From DATAOG01 sp963753685 (GTDB lineage: Bacteria; Pseudomonadota; Alphaproteobacteria; Geminicoccales; Geminicoccaceae), in assembly GCA_963753685.1 (NCBI GenBank), contig CAVWDE010000002.1, forward strand, positions 124,001 through 188,000: a stretch of 64,000 nt of DNA, written 5' to 3'. Under the pieces are notes generated by a model. It worked only from the letters and a program-made list of their open reading frames with translations. It was not told the origin of the DNA and ran no database searches. The translations under genes and the position numbers were made by a program. Positions 7,250-16,176 of this stretch are shown here, in pieces (the first letter of the stretch is position 1; each line of letters opens with the position of its first letter).

Positions 7250-8506
7250 ATGGCCGGCGCGCGCACCAGGATCGCGGTGGTCGTCAAGGGCTGGCCACGC
7301 CTGTCCGAGACCTTCATCGCCCAGGAGATCCTGGGCCTCGAGCGTCGTGGCCTCGCGCTCTTGATCGTCTCGCTCCGCCATCCGACCGATCCGGCCGTGC
7401 ACGAGCTGCACCGGCAGATCGCGGCCCCGGTGCTGTACCTGCCGGAATACCTCTACCAGGAGCCTGCGCGCGTGCTCGCGGCCTGGCGCCGGCTGCGGCG
7501 ATGGCCGACCTACCGGGCAGCCCGGCGCGTCTGGCTGCGCGACCTCGAGCGCGACCGCAGCGCCAACCGGGTCCGCCGCTTCGGCCAGGCGCTGGTGCTG
7601 GCGGCCGAGCTGCCCCAGGACGTGGGCCTGCTCTATGCGCACTACCTGCACACGCCCGCCTCGGTCACCCGCTACACGGCCCTGCTCAGAGGCCTCGACT
7701 GGTGCGCCTCGGCGCATGCCAAGGACGTCTGGATCACCCCCGAGTGGGAGCAGCGCGAGAAGCTCGCGCACTGTCGCTGGCTGACCGTGTGCAGCGCCAG
7801 CCACGCGACCCGTCTGCGCGCGCTGGCGCCGGAGGCGGAGGTCATGCTGACCTATCACGGCCTGGACGCCGAGCGCTTTCCGGCACCCGGCCGGGAGCTC
7901 GGCCCGGATGGCAGCGATCCGACGCGGCCCGTGCAGCTCCTGGGCGTGGCCCGCCTGGTGCCCAAGAAGGGCATCGAGGTTCTGCTCGCGGCGCTGGCGT
8001 CGCTGCCGCCGGCGCTGCACTGGCGCTACACCCATGTGGGCGGCGGCCCGCTGCGCCAGGAGCTCGAGGCGAACGCGGCCCGCCTCGGGCTTGGCGAGCG
8101 CATCCGGTGGCAGGGCGCGCTGGCGCAGGATCAGGTGCTCGACGCCTATCGGCGTGCGGATCTGTTCGTGCTCGCGAGCCGGATCGCCCCGGATGGCGAT
8201 CGCGACGGCCTGCCGAACGTGCTGCTCGAGGCGGGCGCTGTGCAGCTCGCTTCGGTCGCGAGCCGGGTCGCCGCGATCCCGGAGCTGATCGAGGATGGCG
8301 TCAACGGCCGGCTCGTGCCCCCCGACGAGCCGCGGGCGCTGGCTGAAGCGCTGGCAGAACTGATCGGCGATCCGGCCCTGCGCCTGCGCCTCGGAGGCGC
8401 GGCCCGGGTCCGGGTGCTGGAGCGGTTCGGTGCCGCGGCCGGCCTCGACCGCCTGGCAGCACGGCTCGGCACCACCCTCGAGCCGGGCCGCCGGGCCGCG
8501 GCATGA
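7250..8506 (+). CDS. Glycosyltransferase family 4
   Basis: 418 residues with a two-domain GT-B fold. It starts IAVVVKGWPRLSETFIAQEI, a signature of GT4 enzymes acting on exopolysaccharide or teichuronic-acid-type chains (the P-LSETFI motif). The C-terminal domain has LLGVARLVPKKGIEVLL, an EX7E-like region (PDGDRDGLPNVLLEAGA), then VPPDEPRALAEALAELI. Expected to be a retaining transferase using a nucleotide sugar. It begins 20 nt after the preceding stop, and its stop overlaps the next start (ATGA, 8503-8506). Sugar donor and acceptor unknown. Confidence 0.9.
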   Translation: MAGARTRIAVVVKGWPRLSETFIAQEILGLERRGLALLIVSLRHPTDPAVHELHRQIAAPVLYLPEYLYQEPARVLAAWRRLRRWPTYRAARRVWLRDLERDRSANRVRRFGQALVLAAELPQDVGLLYAHYLHTPASVTRYTALLRGLDWCASAHAKDVWITPEWEQREKLAHCRWLTVCSASHATRLRALAPEAEVMLTYHGLDAERFPAPGRELGPDGSDPTRPVQLLGVARLVPKKGIEVLLAALASLPPALHWRYTHVGGGPLRQELEANAARLGLGERIRWQGALAQDQVLDAYRRADLFVLASRIAPDGDRDGLPNVLLEAGAVQLASVASRVAAIPELIEDGVNGRLVPPDEPRALAEALAELIGDPALRLRLGGAARVRVLERFGAAAGLDRLAARLGTTLEPGRRAAA

Positions 8507-9669
8507 CCCGGCCGGTCGCGTTCTATGCGCCCTTGAAGCCGCCCGATCATCCGACCCCGTCCGGCGACCGGCGCATGGCGCGCACGTTGTTGCAGGCGCT
8601 TGCGGGCACCGGTCGCGCGGTCGAGCTCGCGAGCCGGCTGCGCAGCTACGACCGCGCCGGCGACCCGGTCCGTCAGCGCCGGATCGAGGTGCTGGGCGAG
8701 CGTCTCGCGGCCCGCCTGCTGGAGCGCTATCGCGGGCGTCCGCCGGGCGCGCGGCCGGGGGCCTGGCTCACCTATCACGGCTACCACAAGTCGCCGGACT
8801 GGCTCGGGCCCAAGGTCGCGGGCGCGCTTGGCATCCCCTATCTGCTCGCCGAGACCTCGTTCGCGCCCAAGCAGGCGGGCGGACCGTTCGCCCGCGGCCA
8901 TGCGGCGACCGGGCGGGCGATCCGCGCGGCCGATGTCGTGCTGGTGCTGACCGCAGCCGATGCCGAATGCCTGGCGCCCCTGGTCGCGCCGCCCGCCGAG
9001 CTGCGCCGGCTGCCGCCCTTTCTCGATCCCGGCCCCTACCAGGCGGCGAGCGGTGAGCGGGCGCGCCATCGGGCCGAGCTTGCGGCGCGCTTCGGCCTCG
9101 ATCTTGCAAAGCCCTGGCTGCTCGTGGTCGCCATGATGCGCGCCGATGTCAAACGCTGCTCCTACCTGCTGCTCGCCGAGACGCTCGGCCGGCTGCGCGC
9201 GCGCGCCTGGCAGCTGCTGGTGGCCGGCGACGGGCCGGCGCGGGCCGAGATCGAGGCCGCCCTGCACCGGCTCGGGCCGACCCGCGTGGCGTTCGCGGGC
9301 GCGGTGCCGGAGGCGGCCCTGCCGGCCTACTATGCGGCCGCCGACCTCTACGTCTGGCCCGCGGTGCGCGAGGCCTACGGGCTCGCCATGCTCGAGGCCG
9401 CGGCCGCCGGTCTGCCGGTGATCGCCGGGCGCGAGGGCGGCGTTGAGGAGGTGGTGCGGGATGGCGTCACCGGCGTGCTGACCCCGGCGCGCGATCCGGC
9501 GGCGATGGCGGCGGCGATCGACCGGCTGCTCGCCGAGCGCGAGCGCAGGGCCGCGATGGGCGAAGCGGCGGCGCGCTTCGTGGCCGCGGAGCGCAGCCTG
9601 GAGCAGGCCTCGGCGACCCTGGCCTCGGCGCTCGCGGCGGCAGCCGCCATTCGGGCGGGCCGACGGTGA
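8503..9669 (+). CDS. Glycosyltransferase family 4, second enzyme
   Basis: 388 residues, GT-B fold. The N-terminal domain begins VAFYAPLKPPDHPTPSGDRR, where the PSGDR loop is typical of a GT4 subgroup near envelope glycan loci. The C-terminal domain has LLVAGDGPARAEIE, then WPAVREAYGLAMLEAAAAGLP, the EX7E motif that binds donor nucleotide and sugar, and GREGGVEEVVRDGVTGVL. Translational coupling on both sides (ATGA upstream, GTGA downstream) ties it to the neighbouring transferases. It differs enough from the gene at 7250 to suggest a separate sugar-addition step. Donor and acceptor cannot be read from the sequence. Confidence 0.9.
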   Translation: MTRPVAFYAPLKPPDHPTPSGDRRMARTLLQALAGTGRAVELASRLRSYDRAGDPVRQRRIEVLGERLAARLLERYRGRPPGARPGAWLTYHGYHKSPDWLGPKVAGALGIPYLLAETSFAPKQAGGPFARGHAATGRAIRAADVVLVLTAADAECLAPLVAPPAELRRLPPFLDPGPYQAASGERARHRAELAARFGLDLAKPWLLVVAMMRADVKRCSYLLLAETLGRLRARAWQLLVAGDGPARAEIEAALHRLGPTRVAFAGAVPEAALPAYYAAADLYVWPAVREAYGLAMLEAAAAGLPVIAGREGGVEEVVRDGVTGVLTPARDPAAMAAAIDRLLAERERRAAMGEAAARFVAAERSLEQASATLASALAAAAAIRAGRR

Positions 9670-10253
9670 CACCCCTGCTCCTGATCCGCCACGGCCCGAC
9701 CGCCTGGAACGAGGGCGGCCGCATCCAGGGCCGCGCGGACATCGCCCTCTCGGCCAAAGGCCGGGCCGAGGTCGGCGGCTGGCGCCTGCCCGCGGCCTTC
9801 GCCGGGGCGCGCTGGCTCACGAGCCCGCTTCGGCGGGCAAGCGAGACGGCGGCGCTGCTGACCGATCGGAGGGTCGTCGTCGAGCCGCGCCTGATCGAGA
9901 TGGACTGGGGTCTCTGGGAGGGTCGGCGCGGCGCCGAGCTGCGCGCCCGGGCGCCGGCCGAGCTCGCCGCCGGGGAGGCGCTGGGGCTCGATTTCCGGCC
10001 CCCCGGCGGCGAGAGCCCGCGCGAGGTCGGCGCGCGCGTTCAGGCCCTGGTCGCCGAGCTCGCCGCCGATCCGGCGCCGGTGGTCGCGGTCTGCCACAAG
10101 GGGGTGATCCGGGCGGCGCTGGCGCTCGCGACCGGCTGGGACATGCGCACCAAGCCCCCGGTCCGCCTGCGTCGTGGTGAGGCGCTGGCGCTGATCGGCC
10201 ACCCGGACGGCCGGCTCGAGCTGGGGTCCGCGCCGCCGGCGCTGGCGGCCTGA
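9666..10253 (+). CDS. Histidine phosphatase family protein (phosphoglycerate-mutase-like)
   Basis: 195 residues starting with GTG, which overlaps the upstream TGA. LLIRHGPTAWNEGGRIQG contains the RHG motif whose His becomes phosphorylated. EMDWGLWEG supplies the acid residue, and AVCHKGVIRAAL supplies the second catalytic His. The length fits the cobC/PhoE-type phosphatase branch rather than glycolytic mutases. Inside a glycosyltransferase operon it may dephosphorylate a sugar-phosphate precursor or released lipid phosphate, but the substrate is not determinable here. Confidence 0.9.
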   Translation: MTPLLLIRHGPTAWNEGGRIQGRADIALSAKGRAEVGGWRLPAAFAGARWLTSPLRRASETAALLTDRRVVVEPRLIEMDWGLWEGRRGAELRARAPAELAAGEALGLDFRPPGGESPREVGARVQALVAELAADPAPVVAVCHKGVIRAALALATGWDMRTKPPVRLRRGEALALIGHPDGRLELGSAPPALAA

Positions 10254-10255
10254 CC

Positions 10256-11407
10256 ATGCGGGTCCTGTTCTGGGTCCAGCACCTGCTCGGCACCGGGCAT
10301 CTGAAGCGCGCTGCGACCGTGACGCGCGCCCTGCTCGAGGAAGGCCTCGAGGTGACGCTCGTGAGTGGCGGGCCGGCCGCCCCCTGGCTGGTTCCGGCGG
10401 GCGTCGAGCTGGTCCAGCTGCCTGCCGTGCGCGCCCGCGATCTCGCCTTCTCGGCGCTGGTCGACGAGGACGACCGGCCGCTCGACGACGCGTTTCGGGC
10501 CGCCCGGCGCGCGCAGCTCCTGGCGCTGTTCGCGGCGCGCGCGCCAAAGGTCGTGGTCACCGAGATGTTCCCGTTCGGGCGGCGGGCGTTCCGCTTCGAG
10601 CTCCTGCCCCTCTTGGATGCGCTCGCTGGCACCCGCCCGCGGCCGTGGCTGGTCTGCTCGGTCCGCGACATCCTGGTCCGCAAGACCGCGGCCGAAAGCT
10701 ACGCCTGGATGCGCGATCTGGCGCTCGCCCGGTACGATCGCGTGCTCGTGCATACCGATCCGGCGCTGATCCCGTTCGGGCTTACGTTCCCCTTTGCCGA
10801 TGCGCTCGGGTCGCGCCTGGTCAGCACCGGCTACGTGGTCGAGCCCGGACCCGAAGCGAGCCCCGGCGATGAGCTGCTGGTATCGGCGGGCGGCGGGCGG
10901 GTCGGGCAGAAGCTGCTCGCGGCCGCCATTGCGGCGCACCCGCTGTCGGGGCAGCGCGAGCACCCCTGGCGGCTGATCGCCGGCGGCGAGGTCGAGCCCG
11001 CGGGCCTCGATCGGCTGCGCGCTGAGCTGCCGCCCGGTATGCTCCTGGAGCGCCAGCGCGATGATTTCCAGAGCCTGTTGGCGAAGTGCCTTCTCTCGGT
11101 CTCACAAGCGGGCTACAACACCGTGGTGGAGGCGCTCCGGCTCGGCAAGCCGATGGTTCTCGTCCCGTTCGAAACGGCTACCGAGACCGAACAACGGATC
11201 CGAGCGCAGCGACTGACCGGTCTCGGGCTCGCCGAGACGGTTTGGGGGACAGAGTTGACGCCGAGCAGCCTGGCCCGGGCGATCGATCGGGTGCTGAGCC
11301 AACCGCGGGTGCGGCGGCCGGCGCTTGACCTCGACGGCGCGGCCGCCACCGCCCGCCTGATCGCCGCCCTGGGCGCGCGCCCGGTGCCTGCGGAGCCCGC
11401 CGGATGA
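10256..11407 (+). CDS. MurG-like glycosyltransferase (COG4671-type), second copy
   Basis: 383 residues. VLFWVQHLLGTGHLKRAATV is the Gly-rich acceptor-binding loop (GTGHxxR), and the C-terminal domain has LLVSAGGGRVGQKLL and SVSQAGYNTVVEALRLGKPM, the nucleotide-sugar site of GT28-type enzymes. Paralogue of the gene at 6009, though divergent. Two MurG-like enzymes in one operon with two GT4 enzymes would allow a four-sugar unit, one enzyme per bond; that count is inference. It starts 2 nt after the phosphatase stop and its stop overlaps the next ATG. Confidence 0.85.
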   Translation: MRVLFWVQHLLGTGHLKRAATVTRALLEEGLEVTLVSGGPAAPWLVPAGVELVQLPAVRARDLAFSALVDEDDRPLDDAFRAARRAQLLALFAARAPKVVVTEMFPFGRRAFRFELLPLLDALAGTRPRPWLVCSVRDILVRKTAAESYAWMRDLALARYDRVLVHTDPALIPFGLTFPFADALGSRLVSTGYVVEPGPEASPGDELLVSAGGGRVGQKLLAAAIAAHPLSGQREHPWRLIAGGEVEPAGLDRLRAELPPGMLLERQRDDFQSLLAKCLLSVSQAGYNTVVEALRLGKPMVLVPFETATETEQRIRAQRLTGLGLAETVWGTELTPSSLARAIDRVLSQPRVRRPALDLDGAAATARLIAALGARPVPAEPAG

Positions 11408-12144
11408 CCAGCTGGCGCGAGCTCGAGGCGACCCTCGATGCCTGCGCCGCCCGCGGCGAGGCGATCCGCCTGTGGTGGCGGGACGACGATGCCGGCCGCG
11501 ACCATCCGGCGCTCGAGCGCCTGCTCGAGCTCGCCGAGCGGCGTGATCTGCCGCTGGCGCTCGCGGTCGTGCCGCTCTGGCTGGAGGCGCCGGCCCACGC
11601 GCTGATCGCGGCCAGCACCCAGGCCACGGTCCTGCAGCACGGCTTCGCCCATGCCAACCACGCGCCGGAGGGTGGTCGGTCGATCGAGCTCGGCGGCCGC
11701 GACCTCGCGACCATCACGGGCGAGCTGAACGAGGGTCGCGCGGCGCTGATCGACGCTTTCGGGGCGACCTGCCTCGCGGTCCTGGTGCCGCCCTGGAACC
11801 GGCTCGACCCGCGGCTGACCGAGCGGCTCACCGCCTGCGGCTTCGCCGGCCTCTCGACCTTCGGGCGGCGGCCTGCGGGCGAGGCGGCGCCGGGGCTGGC
11901 CCAGGTCAATGTCCACCTCGATCCGATCGACTGGCGCGGCTCGCGCCTGTTCGTGGGTGAGGCGACCGCACTCGAGCGCCTGTGCGCGCTGCTCGGTCCG
12001 GACGAGCCGATCGGCATCCTCAGCCATCATTTGGCCATGGACGAGCCCGGCTGGGACTTCCTCGAGCGGCTGCTCGCGGTGCTCGGCAGCCATCCCGCCG
12101 CCCGGCTGTGCCCGGCCGGCGAGCTGTTCGGCGGCGCGCCATGA
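11404..12144 (+). CDS. Polysaccharide-deacetylase-like protein
   Basis: 246 residues. RLWWRDDDAGRDHP carries the paired aspartates and QHGFAHANHAP the H-x3-H metal-ligand pattern of NodB-fold deacetylases; VLVPPWNRLDPRL matches the PPWNR motif 3 region. Expected role: removing N-acetyl groups from the glycan made by the operon, in the cytoplasm because no signal peptide is present. It overlaps the preceding transferase (ATGA, 11404-11407) and the following ABC ATPase (ATGA, 12141-12144), so the transporter genes may be cotranscribed. Confidence 0.8.
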   Translation: MTSWRELEATLDACAARGEAIRLWWRDDDAGRDHPALERLLELAERRDLPLALAVVPLWLEAPAHALIAASTQATVLQHGFAHANHAPEGGRSIELGGRDLATITGELNEGRAALIDAFGATCLAVLVPPWNRLDPRLTERLTACGFAGLSTFGRRPAGEAAPGLAQVNVHLDPIDWRGSRLFVGEATALERLCALLGPDEPIGILSHHLAMDEPGWDFLERLLAVLGSHPAARLCPAGELFGGAP

Positions 12145-14054
12145 CGGCGCCGCTGCTCGAGGTCGAGGATCTGGCGGTCGACTTCCTTGCCGACGAAGGC
12201 GTGATCGAGGCGGTGCGCGGCGTCAGCTTCACCGTCAACGCCGGCCAGACGGTCGCCCTGGTCGGCGAGAGCGGCTCCGGCAAGACCGTGATCTCGCAGT
12301 CGATCCTCGGCATCCTGCCGCAGGCGGCGCGCATCAGGCGCGGCAAGATCATCCTGCGCGACCCGCGCCGCAACCACGAGCCGCTCGACCTCGCGAGCTA
12401 CGCCGACGACGACCCGGTCCGGCGCTCGATCCGCGGCGGCCGGATCTCGATCATCTTCCAGGAGCCGATGAGCTCGCTCTCGCCCCTGCACACGATCGGC
12501 GACCAGATCTGCGAGGCCCTGCTCCTGCACACCCAGGCGAGCGGCGCCGAGGGCAAGCGGCGCACCATCGAGATGCTGGCACGGGTCGGCTTTCCCGATC
12601 CCGAGCAGGCGTTCCGGACCTATCCCTTCGAGCTGTCGGGCGGGCTCCGCCAGCGCGCCATGATCGCCATGGCCCTGGTCTGCGATCCGGCGCTGCTGAT
12701 CGCCGATGAGCCGACCACCGCCCTCGACGTCACCATCCAGGCGCAGATTCTGCAGCTGATGAAGGATCTCCAGAACGAGTTTCACATGGCGATCCTGTAT
12801 ATCACGCACGACCTCGGCGTGGTCGCCAACATGGCCGACGACGTGGTCGTGCTGTATCGCGGCCGGATCATGGAGAGCGGCAGCTGCACCGCCTTGCTGA
12901 CCCGGCCGCAGCACCCCTATCTCAGGGCGCTGCTGCACGCCGTGCCGCGCCTGCACATGCCCACCGGCGAGCGGCTGACGCCGCTGCGCGAGGTCTCGCC
13001 GGCCGGCCGCGCCCTGCTCCTCAAGGGCGAGCTGCGGGGCGGCGCCAACGGCGCGGGGGACGCTGGCGCGGAGCGCACCGGCCCGTTGCTCGAGGTCGAC
13101 GGCGTCAGCAAGACCTACCGGATCCGCAAGGGCGGCTGGTTCGGCGGTCGCGCCAAGGCCGTGCTGGCGGTCGACGATGTGAGCTTCACGATCGGACGCG
13201 GCGAAGCCTTCGGGCTGGTCGGTGAGAGCGGCTGCGGCAAGACCACCATTTCCAAGGCGCTGATGCGCGCGGTCCGGCCGGATGCCGGGCGGATCGTCTT
13301 CCACGCCGCCGACGGGCCGATCGACATCCTGGCGCTGCACGGTCCGGAGCTGGCGCACTTCCGCCGGCGCCTGCAGTACATCTTCCAGGACCCGTATCAC
13401 TCGCTCAATCCGCGCATGACCGTCTACGACATCGTGGCCGAGCCACTGGTGATCCACGGCGTCGGCAAGGAGCGGGAGCGGACCGAGCGGGTCAAGGCGC
13501 TGCTCTCGGTGGTCGGGCTGGATGTCCGCCACCTGCGCCGCTATCCGCACAGCTTCTCCGGCGGCCAGCGCCAGCGGATCGGGATCGCGCGCGCACTCGC
13601 GCTGGGTCCCGAGATGCTGATCTGCGACGAGCCGGTCTCAGCGCTCGACGTCTCGGTGCAGGCGCAGATCCTCAACCTGCTCAAGGATCTGCAGGCCGAG
13701 CTCGGGCTCACCTATCTGTTCATTTCGCACAACCTCGCGGTGGTCAAATACATCTGCCAGCGGATCGCCGTGATGTGCGCCGGCCGGATCGTCGAGCTGG
13801 CGCCGACCGAGCAGCTGTTCGCGCGGCCGGTGCATCCCTACACCAAGGCCCTGCTCGCGGCGGTGCCCGAGCCCGATCTCTCGCAGCCGCTCGATTTCTC
13901 GGCCCTGATGGCCGGCAAGACCTCGGAGCCGACCGCCTGGCCGGCGCCGTTCACGCTCGGCAACGGCCCGACCCGCCTGATCGATCTGCACAACCACCAC
14001 TTCGTCCGGATGAGCCCCGAAGCCGATGTCCAAGCCATTCACAGCGCTGCCTGA
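12141..14054 (+). CDS. Peptide/nickel-type ABC transporter ATPase with two fused ATPase domains
   Basis: 637 residues, the usual length of YejF/GsiA-type double ATPases. Domain 1: Walker A GESGSGKTV, signature LSGGLRQR, Walker B LLIADEPTTALD. Domain 2: Walker A GESGCGKTT, signature FSGGQRQR, Walker B MLICDEPVSALD. All catalytic residues are intact. Each domain ends with the oligopeptide-transporter C-terminal motif (HPYLRALLHAVP; HPYTKALLAAVP), so it powers import of peptides or similar solutes. The start overlaps the deacetylase stop, and its last 29 nt overlap the binding-protein gene. The expected DppB/DppC permeases are not next to it nor anywhere in the window. Confidence 0.92.
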   Translation: MTAPLLEVEDLAVDFLADEGVIEAVRGVSFTVNAGQTVALVGESGSGKTVISQSILGILPQAARIRRGKIILRDPRRNHEPLDLASYADDDPVRRSIRGGRISIIFQEPMSSLSPLHTIGDQICEALLLHTQASGAEGKRRTIEMLARVGFPDPEQAFRTYPFELSGGLRQRAMIAMALVCDPALLIADEPTTALDVTIQAQILQLMKDLQNEFHMAILYITHDLGVVANMADDVVVLYRGRIMESGSCTALLTRPQHPYLRALLHAVPRLHMPTGERLTPLREVSPAGRALLLKGELRGGANGAGDAGAERTGPLLEVDGVSKTYRIRKGGWFGGRAKAVLAVDDVSFTIGRGEAFGLVGESGCGKTTISKALMRAVRPDAGRIVFHAADGPIDILALHGPELAHFRRRLQYIFQDPYHSLNPRMTVYDIVAEPLVIHGVGKERERTERVKALLSVVGLDVRHLRRYPHSFSGGQRQRIGIARALALGPEMLICDEPVSALDVSVQAQILNLLKDLQAELGLTYLFISHNLAVVKYICQRIAVMCAGRIVELAPTEQLFARPVHPYTKALLAAVPEPDLSQPLDFSALMAGKTSEPTAWPAPFTLGNGPTRLIDLHNHHFVRMSPEADVQAIHSAA

Positions 14055-15891
14055 GGGGCTGCTCGCCGCCCTCGTGCTCACCCTCGGCCTGGGGCTGGCG
14101 GTGCCGGCGGCGGCGGCCGGTCCGCCGGACGAGCCTTCGGTGGTCGCCTTCGGTCCCGGCTCGGGCAAGACCCTGGGCAAGCGGGGCGGCGAGCTGCACA
14201 CGCTGGTCGGGCGCGCCAAGGACACCCGCCTGATGGTCGTCTACGGCTATGCCCGGCTGGTCGCCTACAACGAGAAGCTCGAGCTGGTGCCGGACATCCT
14301 GAAGGACGTCGACGTCGAGGACGGCCGCATCTTCACCCTGCATCTGCGCAAGGGGCATCGCTGGTCGGATGGCGAGCCGTTCACCAGCGAGGACTTCCGC
14401 TACTGGTGGCAGGACGTGGCCAACAATCCGGCGCTGAGCCCGACCGGGCCGCCGCCCGAGCTGTTCGTCGACGGCCAGCCGGCGCAGGTCGAGTTCCCCG
14501 ATCCCTTGACCGTGCGCTACAGCTGGTCGAAGCCGAACCCGTTCTTTTTGCCGGCGCTGGCGCAGGCGACGCCGATGTTCATCTACATGCCGGCCCACTA
14601 CCTGAAGCAGTTCCACCAGCGCTACGCCGATCCCAAGAAGCTCGCGGCGATGGTCGAGGAGACCCAGGCGCGCGACTGGGCCCAGCTGCACGGCCGCAAG
14701 GACGACATGTACAAGTTCGACAACCCGAAGCTGCCGACCCTGCAGCCCTGGTATCCGACCACGCCGGAGCCGGCCGAGCGCTTCATCTTCGAGCGCAACC
14801 CCTACTTCCACCGGGTCGACAGCCAGGGGCAGCAGCTGCCCTACATCGACCGGGTGGTGCTCGACGTCGTCGACGAGAAGCTGATCCCGGTCAAGACCGG
14901 CGCCGGCGAGACCGACCTGCAATCGCGCGGCCTGTTCTTCAAGCACTACACCTTCCTGAAGGAGAGCGAGAAGCGCAGCGGCCTGATCACCTATCTCTGG
15001 AAGACCGCGCGCGGCGCCCATCTCGCCCTCTACCCCAACCTCAACACGACCGATGCGGTGTGGCGCAAGCTGTTCCGCGACGTCCGTTTCCGGCGGGCGC
15101 TGTCGCTGGCGGTCGATCGCGACGAGATCAATCAGATCCTGTACTTCGGCCTCGGCCACGGCGGCAACGACACGGTGCTGCCGCAAAGCCCGCTCTACAA
15201 GCCGGAATACCGCGAGGAATGGGCCGACTACGATCTCGCCAAGGCGAACGCGCTGCTCGACGAGATCGGCCTGACCAAGCGCTCGGAGGACGGTCTGCGC
15301 CTGTTGCCGGACGGCCGGCCAATGGAGCTGGTGGTCGAGACCGCGGGCGAGGAGACCGAGCAGACCGATGTGCTCGAGCTGGTCCAGGAGACCTGGCAGA
15401 AGATCGGCATCAAGATCCACAGCAAGCCGTCGCAGCGCGAGGTCCTGCGCAATCGGATCTTTTCCGGCGAGGCGCTGATGTCGATCTGGTTCGGGCTGGA
15501 GAACGGCATCCCGAGCGCCGACATGAGCCCGGCCGAGTTCGCGCCGACCACGCAGCAGCAGCTGCAATGGCCGATGTGGGGCCAGTACTACGAGACCAAG
15601 GGGGCGGCGGGCGAGCCCCCCGACCTGCCGGAGGCGGCCAAGCTGCTCGATCTGTTCGAGCAGTGGGAGAACGCGACCTCGACCGACCAGCGCCGCAAGA
15701 TCTGGGACAGCATCCTCGAGATCTACAGCGCTCAGGAGTACTCGATCGGGCTGATCAGCGGCATCCTGCAGCCGGTCGCGGTGCGCACGACGCTGCGCAA
15801 CGTACCCGCCGAAGCCGTCTACAACTGGGAGCCCGGGGCGCAGTTCGGCATCTATCGGCCGGACACGTTCTGGTTCGACAAGGCGGGCTGA
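14026..15891 (+). CDS. Peptide-type ABC transporter periplasmic binding protein (SBP family 5)
   Basis: 621 residues with a signal peptide (LLAALVLTLGLGLAVPAAAA). The mature protein shows the SBP_bac_5 pattern: YARLVAYNEKLELVPDILKD, FTLHLRKGHRWSDGEPFTSE and VRFRRALSLAVDRDEINQIL. It is longer than DppA-type proteins (~530) and resembles the long YejA-like group in having an RGLFFKHYTFL segment. It should deliver a peptide or related solute to a permease powered by the upstream ATPase. The ATG lies inside the ATPase gene, implying coupled translation. No permease gene follows: the next gene downstream is on the other strand. Confidence 0.9.
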   Translation: MSKPFTALPEGLLAALVLTLGLGLAVPAAAAGPPDEPSVVAFGPGSGKTLGKRGGELHTLVGRAKDTRLMVVYGYARLVAYNEKLELVPDILKDVDVEDGRIFTLHLRKGHRWSDGEPFTSEDFRYWWQDVANNPALSPTGPPPELFVDGQPAQVEFPDPLTVRYSWSKPNPFFLPALAQATPMFIYMPAHYLKQFHQRYADPKKLAAMVEETQARDWAQLHGRKDDMYKFDNPKLPTLQPWYPTTPEPAERFIFERNPYFHRVDSQGQQLPYIDRVVLDVVDEKLIPVKTGAGETDLQSRGLFFKHYTFLKESEKRSGLITYLWKTARGAHLALYPNLNTTDAVWRKLFRDVRFRRALSLAVDRDEINQILYFGLGHGGNDTVLPQSPLYKPEYREEWADYDLAKANALLDEIGLTKRSEDGLRLLPDGRPMELVVETAGEETEQTDVLELVQETWQKIGIKIHSKPSQREVLRNRIFSGEALMSIWFGLENGIPSADMSPAEFAPTTQQQLQWPMWGQYYETKGAAGEPPDLPEAAKLLDLFEQWENATSTDQRRKIWDSILEIYSAQEYSIGLISGILQPVAVRTTLRNVPAEAVYNWEPGAQFGIYRPDTFWFDKAG

Positions 15892-16025
15892 ACCTCCGTC
15901 GCGCGGGCGGAGGTGAGGTTCGCCCAGGTCGCCAGGGCGAGCGCGATCAGCAGCAGGATCCAGACCAACACGAGCATGGCCTGCCGGCCGAGGCGCGCGA
16001 GGCCATCGATTGCGTGACCGAACAC
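15852..16025 (-). CDS. Small single-pass membrane protein (57 residues)
   Basis: A GTG-initiated frame preceded by AGAGGAG about 10 nt upstream encodes an amphipathic N-terminus (GHAIDGLARLGRQA), one clear transmembrane helix (MLVLVWILLLIALALATW) and a short polar tail. It lies about 150 nt downstream of the PfkB kinase on the same strand, and its last 40 nt overlap the convergent binding-protein gene. I recognise no family. A good ribosome site plus a textbook membrane helix make it more likely real than chance, but the evidence is limited to that. Confidence 0.45.
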   Translation of the reverse strand: MFGHAIDGLARLGRQAMLVLVWILLLIALALATWANLTSARATEVQPALSNQNVSGR

Positions 16026-16176
16026 AGGGGGTCATCTCCTCTTGCAGCGCAACCGCCGGCGGCGGCCCGCGACGACGGGCGCGGGCCCGGCCGCCAGCCC
16101 CGCGCACAAGCGTAAGGCAGGAGGCTTGACGGTTGGCTAACGGCAGGCCGCGTCGGCCGGCGCGCGAGGTCGCGCG

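Noticed and set aside
8146..9672. 508-codon frame on the minus strand across the GT4 genes
   Set aside because: Antisense shadow of two clear glycosyltransferases, with Arg/Gly/Ala-rich low-complexity translation and no motif.
13951..16107. 718-codon minus-strand frame opposite the peptide binding protein
   Set aside because: Mirrors the third-position GC bias of the binding-protein gene; no domain and no ribosome site.
15892..16176. Intrinsic terminator after the peptide binding protein
   Set aside because: GC-rich inverted pieces occur but no T-run follows; the small membrane gene on the other strand explains part of the region.
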